A DNA stretch of 25,654 nucleotides from NCBI GenBank assembly GCA_030836325.1, contig JAURQC010000119.1, positions 1 to 25,654 on the forward strand, read 5' to 3'. Made by a program: the position numbers and the translations under genes. A model generated the notes under the pieces. The model was not told where the DNA came from. It ran no database searches and worked only from the letters and a program-made list of their open reading frames with translations. Source of the stretch: Candidatus Nanopelagicales bacterium (GTDB taxonomy: Bacteria; Actinomycetota; Actinomycetes; S36-B12). Below are positions 7,565 through 14,888 of the stretch, in pieces (within the stretch, counting starts at the first letter, position 1; each line of letters starts with the position of its first letter).

Positions 7565-8278
7565 CTACAGCAAGTCAGCGATTTGCCGAGCACACGCATC
7601 GGGATCAGTCAGCATCCAGCAATGATCGCCGCTCGCCTCGATCGGGGCGCAGTCGACCTTCGCCGCGAACTTACGTGCGACGGGCGGCCGGAACGTTTGG
7701 TCCTGCGAAAGCAGGACATAGGAAGCGCTCACACCGCTGCGCACCAAAGCATCCGCTCCCGCGGGATTCGGCTGGAGGTAGGGCCCCAGCGGTTGCGGCG
7801 TCAACTGGTTGTAGAAACGACGAGCCTCGATTTCACTCGCACCCGGGAAAAAGCGCTTGCAGGCCTCCTCGAAAGGAGGTGTGAACGAGTTGTCCTCAGA
7901 TTGCATCGCCATGTCGAAGTAGTTGGGTCGTCGATCCTCGGGAATGGAGTCGATGCCACGCTCACCTGTATCCATGATCATCGCGGCCAAGAAGATCACT
8001 CGGGAGATCCGATTGGGTCGGGCGGCGCCAACGGCAGTGGCAGTTAATCCAGCAAGCGAGTGAGCCACGATTGCGACGTCATCCTCGATGGCGTCCACGC
8101 GCGCGATGACCGATGAGATGTAGGCCTCGAGGTCGATCCCACCTCGCGGCGTGGGGTCGGACCCGGAGCCTGGGAGATCGAGGGCACTGGACGCTATCCC
8201 CTGAACTCCCAATTCGGCGCGAACACCATCCCAGCACCATGCACCGTGCCCACCACCGTGCACCAGGAGGGTGTGCAC
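7565..8278 (-). CDS. Alpha/beta hydrolase
   Basis: This 237-residue protein is a soluble alpha/beta hydrolase close to the plant methylesterase / hydroxynitrile lyase group. It begins directly with strand and oxyanion motif TLLVHGGGHGAWCWDGV at 3-19. The nucleophile elbow is AHSLAG with Ser74, followed by the Asp in LLSQDQTFRPP (Asp193) and the His in SGDHCWMLTDP (His219), so a complete triad is visible. It has no signal peptide or membrane segment. The GTG start at 8278 is 12 bases after the pspA stop, so it is very likely cotranscribed with pspA. The substrate is unknown, and an esterase here is not a standard part of Psp systems as I know them. Confidence 0.85.
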   Translation of the reverse strand: MHTLLVHGGGHGAWCWDGVRAELGVQGIASSALDLPGSGSDPTPRGGIDLEAYISSVIARVDAIEDDVAIVAHSLAGLTATAVGAARPNRISRVIFLAAMIMDTGERGIDSIPEDRRPNYFDMAMQSEDNSFTPPFEEACKRFFPGASEIEARRFYNQLTPQPLGPYLQPNPAGADALVRSGVSASYVLLSQDQTFRPPVARKFAAKVDCAPIEASGDHCWMLTDPDACARQIADLL

Positions 8279-8290
8279 AGACGCCGCCGG

Positions 8291-9019
8291 CTACTGCTCG
8301 AGCTCAGGCTTCTTATCAGCGGAGCCGATCTCGTTTTTGAGTGCCGCCAAGGTCGACTCAACTTCGGCCTGGCTTGCCATTTGCTCCAACTCGGCCGTGA
8401 TCGAGTCCTTGCCCATGCCCATCGGATCCTCAAGAGCACCGGTAGCCATGAGTTCGTCGATTGCGCCGGCACGGGCCTGCATCTCAGCGGTCTTGTCCTC
8501 GGCGCGCTGCACCGCCAGGCCCACATCACCGAGTTCATTCGAGATACCCGCGAAGGCCTCGTTGATCTTCGTCGTAGCTTCCGCGGCTGAGTAACTCGCC
8601 TTGATGGTCTCCTTGCGCGTACGGAAGGACTCGACTTTCGTCTGCAGTTGCTGTGCTGCGGTTGTCAGTTTCTCTTCCTGCTCCTGAAGTTGAGCGAGTT
8701 GACCTTGCAGATCGGCGATCTGCTGATGCAAGCCACTGCGACGCGTCAGCGCCTCACGTGCGAGATCCTCACGCCCCTGGGACAGCGCAGCACGCGCTTG
8801 CTCCTCCAGAGTGCTCTCCTTTTGCGACAGGCCCTGAAGTTGGAGTTCGATCCGCTTACGACTCGTGGCAACGTCGGCTACGCCGCGGCGAACCTTTTGC
8901 AACAATTCGAGTTGCTTCTCGTAGGAGTAGTCCAAGGTCTCCCGTGGATCCTCGGCTCGGTCCAGAGCCTTAGAAGCCTTGGACTTGAAAATCATCGTGA
9001 AGCGCTGCCAAAGGCCCAT
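8291..9019 (-). CDS. pspA: Phage shock protein A (PspA/IM30, ESCRT-III-like)
   Basis: PspA binds the inner face of damaged membranes and forms oligomeric scaffolds that protect the proton motive force. The 242-residue product has the N-terminal amphipathic helix GLWQRFTMIFKSKASKAL, the conserved turn AEDPRETLDYSYEKQLELL, and long Gln/Glu/Leu-rich coiled-coil helices across about 25-190. The C-terminus is acidic and Glu/Lys-rich. I start it at ATG 9019, with GGGAG at good spacing; the in-frame extension to 9085 has no family resemblance. It is first in the leftward group with the hydrolase, htpX and pspAB, and divergent from the DUF3043 gene. No pspB, pspC or LiaF gene is visible. Confidence 0.93.
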   Translation of the reverse strand: MGLWQRFTMIFKSKASKALDRAEDPRETLDYSYEKQLELLQKVRRGVADVATSRKRIELQLQGLSQKESTLEEQARAALSQGREDLAREALTRRSGLHQQIADLQGQLAQLQEQEEKLTTAAQQLQTKVESFRTRKETIKASYSAAEATTKINEAFAGISNELGDVGLAVQRAEDKTAEMQARAGAIDELMATGALEDPMGMGKDSITAELEQMASQAEVESTLAALKNEIGSADKKPELEQ

Positions 9020-9144
9020 GTGCCAACTCCCACTTCCGCCGTGTCCGCGCGCTCGGATGCCGCGCAGAACTGCTCTAGTTCTCACAGCCTAAGCGCCGAC
9101 AGGGGCAACCGCGCCTCCTGCCCCGCCATTAGGCTTGAGTAATC

Positions 9145-9789
9145 ATGGCTGGCATACCTAAGTTCTGGGGCGGCGCAGACTCACCGGCGACCCCCGAGCC
9201 CGCTCACGACCCCAACGATCCACGCGCCCCCAAGGGACGGGCTACCCCCTCTCGCAAGGAAGCCGAGGCCGCACGTAAGCAAGGATTACGAGCCACGAGC
9301 CGTGGACGTGGAACCAAGGAGGGTAAGAAGGCTGCGCGAGAAGCCGACCGCGAGGCCCGAGCCCGCCAGCGCGCAGGGATGATGGTCGGCGACGAGCGCT
9401 ACATGCCCGCCCGGGATCGAGGCGCCAACCGACGATTCGTCCGTGACTTCGTGGACGCTCGAATCACCGTGGCCGAGTACTTCATATTTATCGCGATCGC
9501 GGTGCTTCTCCTCGGATTCGTCCAAAACCCCGCTGTGCAGTCATTCGTGTCACTGGCGTTCTTCGCCGTGACGGCGTTGATCGTCATCGACACCATCATT
9601 TTGCTCATTCAGTTAAGTCGAAAGGCGAAGAAGGAGTTCCCGCAGAAGTCCGACCGTCGCGGGTTGATGCTGTACGCCGTGATGCGGGCACTGCAACTCC
9701 GCCGCTTGCGCCTTCCCCCACCGATGGTCACGCGAGGTGGCAAGCCGATCAAGCGTGGCCCAGACGGTAAGCCGATCAAGGACGCGTAA
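9145..9789 (+). CDS. DUF3043 family membrane protein
   Basis: This 214-residue protein matches the actinobacterial DUF3043 family. It has a long basic, disordered N-terminus (about 1-95) rich in Lys, Arg, Ala and Pro with PSRKEAEAARKQGLR, then ARDRGANRRFVRDFVDARITVAEYF at about 89-113, two transmembrane segments (about 112-128 and 133-155), and a basic tail containing two GKPIK repeats. The function is unknown; its place beside pspA is one I recall in other actinobacteria. ATG 9145 has no clear Shine-Dalgarno; TAGGCT at 9130-9135 may be the -10 of a near-leaderless transcript. It ends three bases before the metallo-hydrolase gene and is probably cotranscribed with it. Confidence 0.88.
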   Translation: MAGIPKFWGGADSPATPEPAHDPNDPRAPKGRATPSRKEAEAARKQGLRATSRGRGTKEGKKAAREADREARARQRAGMMVGDERYMPARDRGANRRFVRDFVDARITVAEYFIFIAIAVLLLGFVQNPAVQSFVSLAFFAVTALIVIDTIILLIQLSRKAKKEFPQKSDRRGLMLYAVMRALQLRRLRLPPPMVTRGGKPIKRGPDGKPIKDA

Positions 9790-9792
9790 GTC

Positions 9793-11193
9793 ATGCGCCT
9801 GACGTTCCTCGGGGCTGCAGGAACGGTCACGGGGTCCCGGTTTCTCCTTCAGGGACGTTCCTCGCGGATGCTCGTCGACTGCGGAATGTTCCAAGGGCCC
9901 CGAGCAATCCGTCGGCGCAACTGGGATCCATTTCCGATCAATCCGTCCGAGATCGATGCTGTGGTGCTGTCGCATGCACACCTTGATCACTGCGGATACC
10001 TACCCGCGCTGGTCAAGCAAGGCTTCACAGGCCCGGTTTTTTGCTCACCCAATACGGCAGATCTTGTTCCCATCATCCTGCGCGATTCCGCACGGCTCCA
10101 GGAGGAAGACACCGCCTACGCTCGGCGTGCCGGATACTCACGGCACTCCGACCCACAACCGCTATACGACTCCGCCGATGCGGAATCAACAATCAACCTT
10201 CTTCTGCCCCGTGAATTCGGTCAGGCTTTTGCTCCCACTATCGACTTCACGTGCAGATTCGATCCCGCAGGTCACATTCTCGGTTCTTCCACGGTCACCA
10301 TCACCGAACTCGTCGACGCCACCGAGGGTGCGCGGGTCGTATTCAGCGGTGATCTCGGACGGGGTAACCATCCCCTGCTGCGCGGGCCTCGACCTCCACA
10401 GGATGCCGATGTAGTTGTCATGGAAGGCACCTATGGCAACCGTGACCACGCTGATGTCGATGCAGAGTTGGAGGAGATGGCGCAGGCCATCACCCGAGCG
10501 ATCCAGCACGGAGGAACGGTGGTGGTTCCCGCATTCGCCGTGGACCGCACCGAAGTTTTGCTGACGGCATTGAAATCGCTCATGGATCAGCATCGGATTC
10601 CTGAGGTGCCGATTTTCGCCGATAGCCCGATGGCACTGGCAGCACTGAACGTGTACCGAACCGCCATCTCCGACCAGGACCCTGAGATCACAACGGCGAC
10701 TCTCGCCGAGGGCGTGCAGCGCATACATGTGCCCGGACTGCGCGAGGCGCATTCGACCGAAGATTCCAAGCATCTCGATACACCTGGGCCCAAGATCATC
10801 ATCTCGGCTTCGGGGATGGCTAGCGGAGGGCGCGTCACCCATCACTTGAAGTACTTCCTGCCGCATCCGAACAACTGCATCCTGCTCGTCGGCTATCAGG
10901 CCGTCGGCACTCCCGGTCAACAACTTCGAGACGGAGCCCGCTCGGTGCGTATCCACGGTCAGGACATTCCCGTGCACGCCGAGATCGTCGATATCGAAGC
11001 CTTCAGCGTCCACGCCGATCGGGACGAATTGGTCTCGTGGTTGTCGTCTGCACGATCTCGACCGAAGGCCGTGTACCTCGTCCATTCCGAGGAGGATGCT
11101 GCAGACGAGCTTGCGACGCTGATCGAATCGAAGTTGGAGATTCAGACCACCGTCGCCAAAGACGGCATGACGATTGAGGTGAGCAGCGACTAA
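9793..11193 (+). CDS. MBL-fold beta-CASP metallo-hydrolase (CPSF-like RNA nuclease family)
   Basis: This 466-residue protein has the metallo-beta-lactamase plus beta-CASP architecture of the CPSF73-like nucleases. Motifs are MRLTFLGAAGTVTGSRFLL at 1-19, the zinc motif HAHLDHCGYLP at 61-71, DPAGHILGSS, VVFSGDLGRGNHPLL, VVMEGTYGNRDH, the beta-CASP motif VVVPAFAVDRTEVLL, ISASGMASGGRVTHHL, and the terminal FSVHADRDELVSWL. Bacterial members are annotated as RNA exo- or endonucleases; the exact RNA target is unknown. It starts three bases after the DUF3043 stop without a strong ribosome binding site, so translation may depend on the upstream gene. aroA follows after 28 bases with its own likely promoter. 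Confidence 0.92.
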   Translation: MRLTFLGAAGTVTGSRFLLQGRSSRMLVDCGMFQGPRAIRRRNWDPFPINPSEIDAVVLSHAHLDHCGYLPALVKQGFTGPVFCSPNTADLVPIILRDSARLQEEDTAYARRAGYSRHSDPQPLYDSADAESTINLLLPREFGQAFAPTIDFTCRFDPAGHILGSSTVTITELVDATEGARVVFSGDLGRGNHPLLRGPRPPQDADVVVMEGTYGNRDHADVDAELEEMAQAITRAIQHGGTVVVPAFAVDRTEVLLTALKSLMDQHRIPEVPIFADSPMALAALNVYRTAISDQDPEITTATLAEGVQRIHVPGLREAHSTEDSKHLDTPGPKIIISASGMASGGRVTHHLKYFLPHPNNCILLVGYQAVGTPGQQLRDGARSVRIHGQDIPVHAEIVDIEAFSVHADRDELVSWLSSARSRPKAVYLVHSEEDAADELATLIESKLEIQTTVAKDGMTIEVSSD

Positions 11194-11209
11194 GGCCGGT
11201 CGCGCGCAC

Positions 11210-11215
11210 TACTCT
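11210..11215 (+). promoter_or_regulatory. -10 box (TACTCT) of leaderless aroA
   Basis: TACTCT lies exactly six bases before the GTG of aroA in the 28-base gap after the metallo-hydrolase gene. There is no Shine-Dalgarno in that gap. A weak -35-like CGACTA at 11187-11192 has a 17-base spacer. Confidence 0.5.
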
Positions 11216-11221
11216 GAATTC

Positions 11222-12592
11222 GTGACGACCGACCCTGCAACCGCGCCCGACGCCCACTGGTGGGCGGCTCCTTTCGCCCCCGGGATGGTCGATGCCTCCG
11301 TTCAGGTGCCGGGATCCAAGTCACTCACGAATCGGGCGCTGGTACTGGCTGCACTAAGTGATGGTCCGAGCACCATCACCAACGCACTCCGCTCGCGCGA
11401 TACCGAGTTGATGATCGGTGCCCTGCGGACCCTCGGAGTGGAGGTCGCGATCCTTGAGTCCGGAGACGAGTCCGACCGACTCACACCAGCATCAGGCATG
11501 ACACTGCAGATGGTCCCGCACTACCTTGGTTCCAGCGGTGCCATGTCCATCGACGTTGGGTTGGCCGGAACCGTCATGCGCTTCTTACCTCCGGTGGCGG
11601 GACTCGCGCAGGGCGAGGTGCTATTCAACGGCGACCGTGCTGCCTGGCGACGCCCCATGGCCACTCTCATCGAAGCCATGCGCGATGTCGGGATAGAAGT
11701 GGACGACGCCGGAACCGGAAAGTTGCCCTTTGTGGTTTCCGGGCGCGGAGAAGTTCCCGGCGGTGAAGTCGTCCTCGACGCCTCGCGCTCAAGCCAATTC
11801 GTCACGGCCATGCTGATGTCCGCAGCTCGATTCGATGCCGGGGCAACCATCCACCACGTCGGTCCCCCCATCCCAAGCACCCCGCACATCGATATGACGG
11901 TGCGAATGCTCGCCCAGCACGGTGTGCAGGTCCGAGAAACAGCCGACCCACCAATCAACGGTCACTCGCGCTTTACCTGGCACGTGGACCCACAACAGAT
12001 GCGCGCCCACGACTGGCGTATCGAACCCGATATCTCCAACGCTCTCCCGTTCATCGCCGCAGCGATCGTCACGGGCGGTCGGATGCGAATCCTCGATTGG
12101 CCCACCACTCCCCTGCAGCCCACCGAGCAGATCGTGGACGTGCTCCAACGCTTCGGCGCAGACGTCACTCAAGAGTCCGGGGCACTTGTCGTGAAGGGAC
12201 CGCCCCCCTCGACCGGAATAAACGGCATTGATGTCGATCTGTCGACCATCGGCGAAACCGCGCCAACAATGACCGCGATTGCCGCCTTCGCAAACGATCG
12301 ATGCACCCTCCGCGGAATTGGACACATCCGGGGCCACGAAACCGACCGCCTTGCTGCTCTTGAAGCCGAGATCAATGGTCTCGGTGGAGCGGTGACGCAA
12401 ACCGAGGATGGCCTGCGCATAGATCCTGCTCCACTTCAATCCGGCAGATTCCGAACCTACGAGGACCACAGAATGGCAACGACCGCTGCCATCATCGGTT
12501 CTCGAGTCGATGGAATCGAAGTGGAGAACATCGCCACCACAGCCAAGACGATGCCCGACTTCCCACGCCTGTGGGCATCAATCCTCACGTGA
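11222..12592 (+). CDS. aroA: 3-phosphoshikimate 1-carboxyvinyltransferase (EPSP synthase)
   Basis: AroA joins shikimate-3-phosphate and phosphoenolpyruvate to make EPSP in the shikimate pathway. The 456-residue protein has the substrate-binding PGSKSLTNRAL at 30-40 (Lys33), the GLAGTVMRFLPPVAGL segment, FNGDRAAWRRPM, DASRSSQFVTAMLM, DLSTIGETAPTMTAIAAFA (catalytic Asp and Glu region), GIGHIRGHETDRLAAL, and the terminal TYEDHRMATTAAI. The AGTVMRF version, rather than the NAGTAMRPL of enteric AroA, is the actinobacterial form as I recall it. It starts at GTG 11222, six bases after TACTCT, with no Shine-Dalgarno. rsgA follows 10 bases downstream, as in several actinobacteria. Confidence 0.95.
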   Translation: MTTDPATAPDAHWWAAPFAPGMVDASVQVPGSKSLTNRALVLAALSDGPSTITNALRSRDTELMIGALRTLGVEVAILESGDESDRLTPASGMTLQMVPHYLGSSGAMSIDVGLAGTVMRFLPPVAGLAQGEVLFNGDRAAWRRPMATLIEAMRDVGIEVDDAGTGKLPFVVSGRGEVPGGEVVLDASRSSQFVTAMLMSAARFDAGATIHHVGPPIPSTPHIDMTVRMLAQHGVQVRETADPPINGHSRFTWHVDPQQMRAHDWRIEPDISNALPFIAAAIVTGGRMRILDWPTTPLQPTEQIVDVLQRFGADVTQESGALVVKGPPPSTGINGIDVDLSTIGETAPTMTAIAAFANDRCTLRGIGHIRGHETDRLAALEAEINGLGGAVTQTEDGLRIDPAPLQSGRFRTYEDHRMATTAAIIGSRVDGIEVENIATTAKTMPDFPRLWASILT

Positions 12593-12602
12593 CAGGCCAC
12601 TG

Positions 12603-13604
12603 GTGAACCGCCATTCCAGACTCGACGAAGACGACGTCCGAGTCAGGCCCGGTCGCAGCAAGAGTCGTCCCCGAACCAAAGACCGTCCCGAGCATCGCGA
12701 TTCAGATCCCGCGACTGTCGTTACCGTCGATCGTGGACGGTTCACCCTCATCGATGACTCCGGCACGGAGCATTACGCAGTAAAGGCTCGCGAGCTCGGC
12801 CGCAAAGGCATTGTTGTCGGTGACCGCGTAGACGTCGTGGGAATGGATAACTCGACCATCCTTGAACGGGACGGACGTGAGAACTTCGCAAGGATCGTGC
12901 GGCGGCTTCCTCGTCAGACAACTCTTCGGCGTACGGCAGATGATTCCGATCCGGTTGAGCGCGTCATCGTTGCAAATGCCGATCAACTGGCGGTGGTGGT
13001 AGCAAGCACGAATCCAGAGCCGAGAACAGGACTCATCGACCGGGCTCTCATTGCGGCCTTCGATGCAGGAATCCCTCCCTTGCTGATCGTGACCAAGACC
13101 GATCTCGCGCCGGCAGCCGAGCTTCGGGACATGTACTCGCCACTAGGACTTGCCGTGCTCGAAGTCGCGAATAAGAGCGTCACGCCTGCGATCGAGGGTG
13201 CACTCGCAGGACACCGAACCGTATTAGTCGGACACTCCGGCGTAGGGAAATCCACACTCGTCAACTCTCTCGTGCCCAACGCCGGTCGCACCACAGGCGG
13301 AGTAAATGTGGTCACCGGAAAGGGGCGCCACACCTCAACCAGCGTGATCGCGCTTGCCCTACCCGCTGGTGGCCTGATCATCGACACCCCAGGCATCAGG
13401 TCCTTCGGACTCGCGCACGTGGACCCCGATCGGGTGATTCACGCCTTCCCCGATCTCAGCACTGCGGCCGAGGCGTGTCCTCGAGGCTGCTCGCACGACG
13501 AACCCCACTGCGCCCTCGATCAAGACCCAAAGGTCAGTCCAGCTCGCTTGGACTCCCTGCGCCGAGTTCTGCGAAGTCGCGCAGAAGCTGAGAGCTGGGA
13601 CTAG
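12603..13604 (+). CDS. rsgA: Ribosome small subunit-dependent GTPase A
   Basis: RsgA is a circularly permuted GTPase that checks late 30S ribosome maturation. From GTG 12603 it is 333 residues: an N-terminal basic stretch DEDDVRVRPGRSKSRPRTKDRP at 8-29, an OB-fold domain (about 38-105), then the permuted GTPase motifs TKTD (G4, 164-167), GHSGVGKSTLVN (G1, 210-221), T235-244 region with GKGRHTST (G2), and DTPG (G3, 261-264), and a zinc motif CPRGCSHDEPHC at 292-303. An upstream in-frame start at 12510 would overlap aroA by about 80 bases and adds nothing family-like. It follows aroA by 10 bases and is convergent with the DUF2231 gene after a 13-base gap. Confidence 0.95.
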   Translation: MNRHSRLDEDDVRVRPGRSKSRPRTKDRPEHRDSDPATVVTVDRGRFTLIDDSGTEHYAVKARELGRKGIVVGDRVDVVGMDNSTILERDGRENFARIVRRLPRQTTLRRTADDSDPVERVIVANADQLAVVVASTNPEPRTGLIDRALIAAFDAGIPPLLIVTKTDLAPAAELRDMYSPLGLAVLEVANKSVTPAIEGALAGHRTVLVGHSGVGKSTLVNSLVPNAGRTTGGVNVVTGKGRHTSTSVIALALPAGGLIIDTPGIRSFGLAHVDPDRVIHAFPDLSTAAEACPRGCSHDEPHCALDQDPKVSPARLDSLRRVLRSRAEAESWD

Positions 13605-13617
13605 CGAGGATCAGCGA

Positions 13618-14109
13618 CTAGTCCGCTGTGAACTGCCCGGGCGTGGTGTTTTCGATGACGGCTTCCCACGTGGCCGCTGAGCCTGAATGCCCGGTCAAGA
13701 TGGTGAACCAGATAACACCGATGCTCGCAAGCACCACCACAACGCCCAGACTCACGAGCCACCAAGGACGTGTCCGGTTGCCTGGTACACCCCGGGCGAA
13801 TAGCCAGTAGAGGACCCACAGGACGAAGAACCCTGTCGCGTAGATGGGCAGATCATGACCGAGTTCCACATGCGGTTCGGGATTACCCACCCGCGAAGCC
13901 AGGTTGGACCCGCTGAATCGACTGAGCCAGGTCGCAACGAGTGCAACCGCACCTATCGCGGTCGTGGCCGCGCCAAGTCGATTGATCCACGACCTACGCA
14001 ACACCGTTGCGATGGCCCCGAGCGCCGCAATCGGCAATAGGACCACGACTGCGTGCACGACCAGCACGTGAGTCGGTAACCCAAAAAGGGTATCCAGCGG
14101 ATTGCCCAT
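13618..14109 (-). CDS. DUF2231-type four-helix membrane protein
   Basis: This 163-residue protein has four predicted membrane helices (about 13-37, 43-62, 88-106 and 116-138) and begins GNPLDTLFGLPTHVLVVHAVVVLLPIAALGA, typical of the DUF2231 family (FGLPxHxLVVHxxVVLLP). The conserved His residues in helices one and in VELGHDLP suggest possible heme or metal binding, but this is inference; the function is not established to my knowledge. ATG 14109 has TAGGCT exactly six bases upstream and no Shine-Dalgarno, so it is probably leaderless. It is divergent from the RebB-domain gene with only 60 bases between the two starts. Confidence 0.8.
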   Translation of the reverse strand: MGNPLDTLFGLPTHVLVVHAVVVLLPIAALGAIATVLRRSWINRLGAATTAIGAVALVATWLSRFSGSNLASRVGNPEPHVELGHDLPIYATGFFVLWVLYWLFARGVPGNRTRPWWLVSLGVVVVLASIGVIWFTILTGHSGSAATWEAVIENTTPGQFTAD

Positions 14110-14169
14110 GGCTCGAGCCTAGGGGCTGCCTCAGCGCTCGGCAGAGCATGGACATGCCACTATGCCTAC
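14110..14169. promoter_or_regulatory. Short divergent promoter, DUF2231 gene / RebB-domain gene
   Basis: These 60 bases must contain both promoters. Leftward, TAGGCT at 14116-14121 lies six bases before ATG 14109. Rightward, CACTAT at 14158-14163 lies six bases before ATG 14170. Neither start has a Shine-Dalgarno. The -35 of each promoter would fall close to the other gene's control region, so the two genes may be coordinated. Confidence 0.45.
14116..14121 (-). promoter_or_regulatory. -10 box (TAGGCT) of leaderless DUF2231 gene
   Basis: TAGGCT on the leftward strand is exactly six bases before ATG 14109, with no Shine-Dalgarno. This is the same box-to-start distance seen at 460-465, 4291-4296 and 11210-11215. 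Confidence 0.45.
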
Positions 14170-14877
14170 ATGCGCACGTGGGTTTCAGTGGCTGCTGCCA
14201 CCTTGGCGATGGCTGTCGCTTCACCTGCGCACAGCGCAACGAATAACCCGGTGGACTCCCAAGTCACCGATGCCATCACACAGACGAACGTGAAGGTGAT
14301 CGGTGAGTCTCCAGCAATGGCCATGGGGACCATCTACCAGACGATTGCCCGCTCGACCGGCCTGGTGATGAACAGCGCCCCGCAGTTGACACAACATGCG
14401 CTCACCCTCGGCCAGCAGCAGATCCAAGCCTTGGACGCGGAAGCCGGCGGCACTCCCGTTGCGCGCTCCGCCGGCGTGAATTCCACCCTCGCGCGGGCGC
14501 ACCGAGCGATCGATGCCATTGCCGATCGACTGGATGAATGCGGTCGAGACTGCCTTTTGAACGTCCACGTGCACGTCGAGAAGATCACACCCTTGGGAGC
14601 ACGGTCCAACGGATCGCCGACCCGCTCCTGCGACGTCGGAGCCTTCGACATCACTCCATCCGCTATTGCGGCGGCGTCACCCGTTTCAGACGCGCAATTC
14701 TTGACGACGTGCGTCGTTGCTCGCATGGTCATGGATCTCGGATACCCGGTGGAAGGCATTGCCACAGTCATACCCGACGGCGATACCGGCGATTCATACT
14801 CCAACGACATCGGTGGGGTCCGCTGGCAGGACTCACCTGTCACCAGCATCGATCTGTTCGTCCAGCGCGTGCCCTAG
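14170..14877 (+). CDS. Exported RebB-domain (R-body, 'killing trait' family) protein with extra C-terminal domain
   Basis: This 235-residue protein has a signal peptide (about 1-23: basic MRTW, hydrophobic core, AHSA before the likely cleavage). Residues about 28-84 match the RebB family: VDSQVTDAITQTNVKVIGES at 28-47, then PAMAMGTIYQTIARSTGL at 48-65 and a Gln/Ala-rich helix. RebB-like proteins are structural parts of R-bodies, the coiled protein ribbons of Caedibacter and other, mainly proteobacterial, hosts. Known RebB proteins are short and cytosolic; here export and a 130-residue C-terminal part with four Cys (124, 128, 154, 181) are added. That part contains VHVHVEKI and GYPVEGIATVIPDGD, which I do not recognise. 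No rebA, rebC, rebD or second reb copy is near. hisN starts 11 bases downstream. The family match is fairly strong, but any toxic or ribbon-forming function is unproven. Confidence 0.75.
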   Translation: MRTWVSVAAATLAMAVASPAHSATNNPVDSQVTDAITQTNVKVIGESPAMAMGTIYQTIARSTGLVMNSAPQLTQHALTLGQQQIQALDAEAGGTPVARSAGVNSTLARAHRAIDAIADRLDECGRDCLLNVHVHVEKITPLGARSNGSPTRSCDVGAFDITPSAIAAASPVSDAQFLTTCVVARMVMDLGYPVEGIATVIPDGDTGDSYSNDIGGVRWQDSPVTSIDLFVQRVP

Positions 14878-14888
14878 ATTGCCGACCC

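Noticed and set aside
10186..11085. 299-codon open frame on the leftward strand
   Set aside because: It is antisense to the beta-CASP metallo-hydrolase, whose full set of motifs is present.
12510..12602. Longer start for rsgA
   Set aside because: It would overlap aroA by about 80 bases and encode a sequence unlike RsgA; GTG 12603 begins the family-like N-terminus.
14538..14888. Longer start for hisN
   Set aside because: The extension overlaps the RebB-domain gene in another frame, and its product has no phosphatase resemblance.
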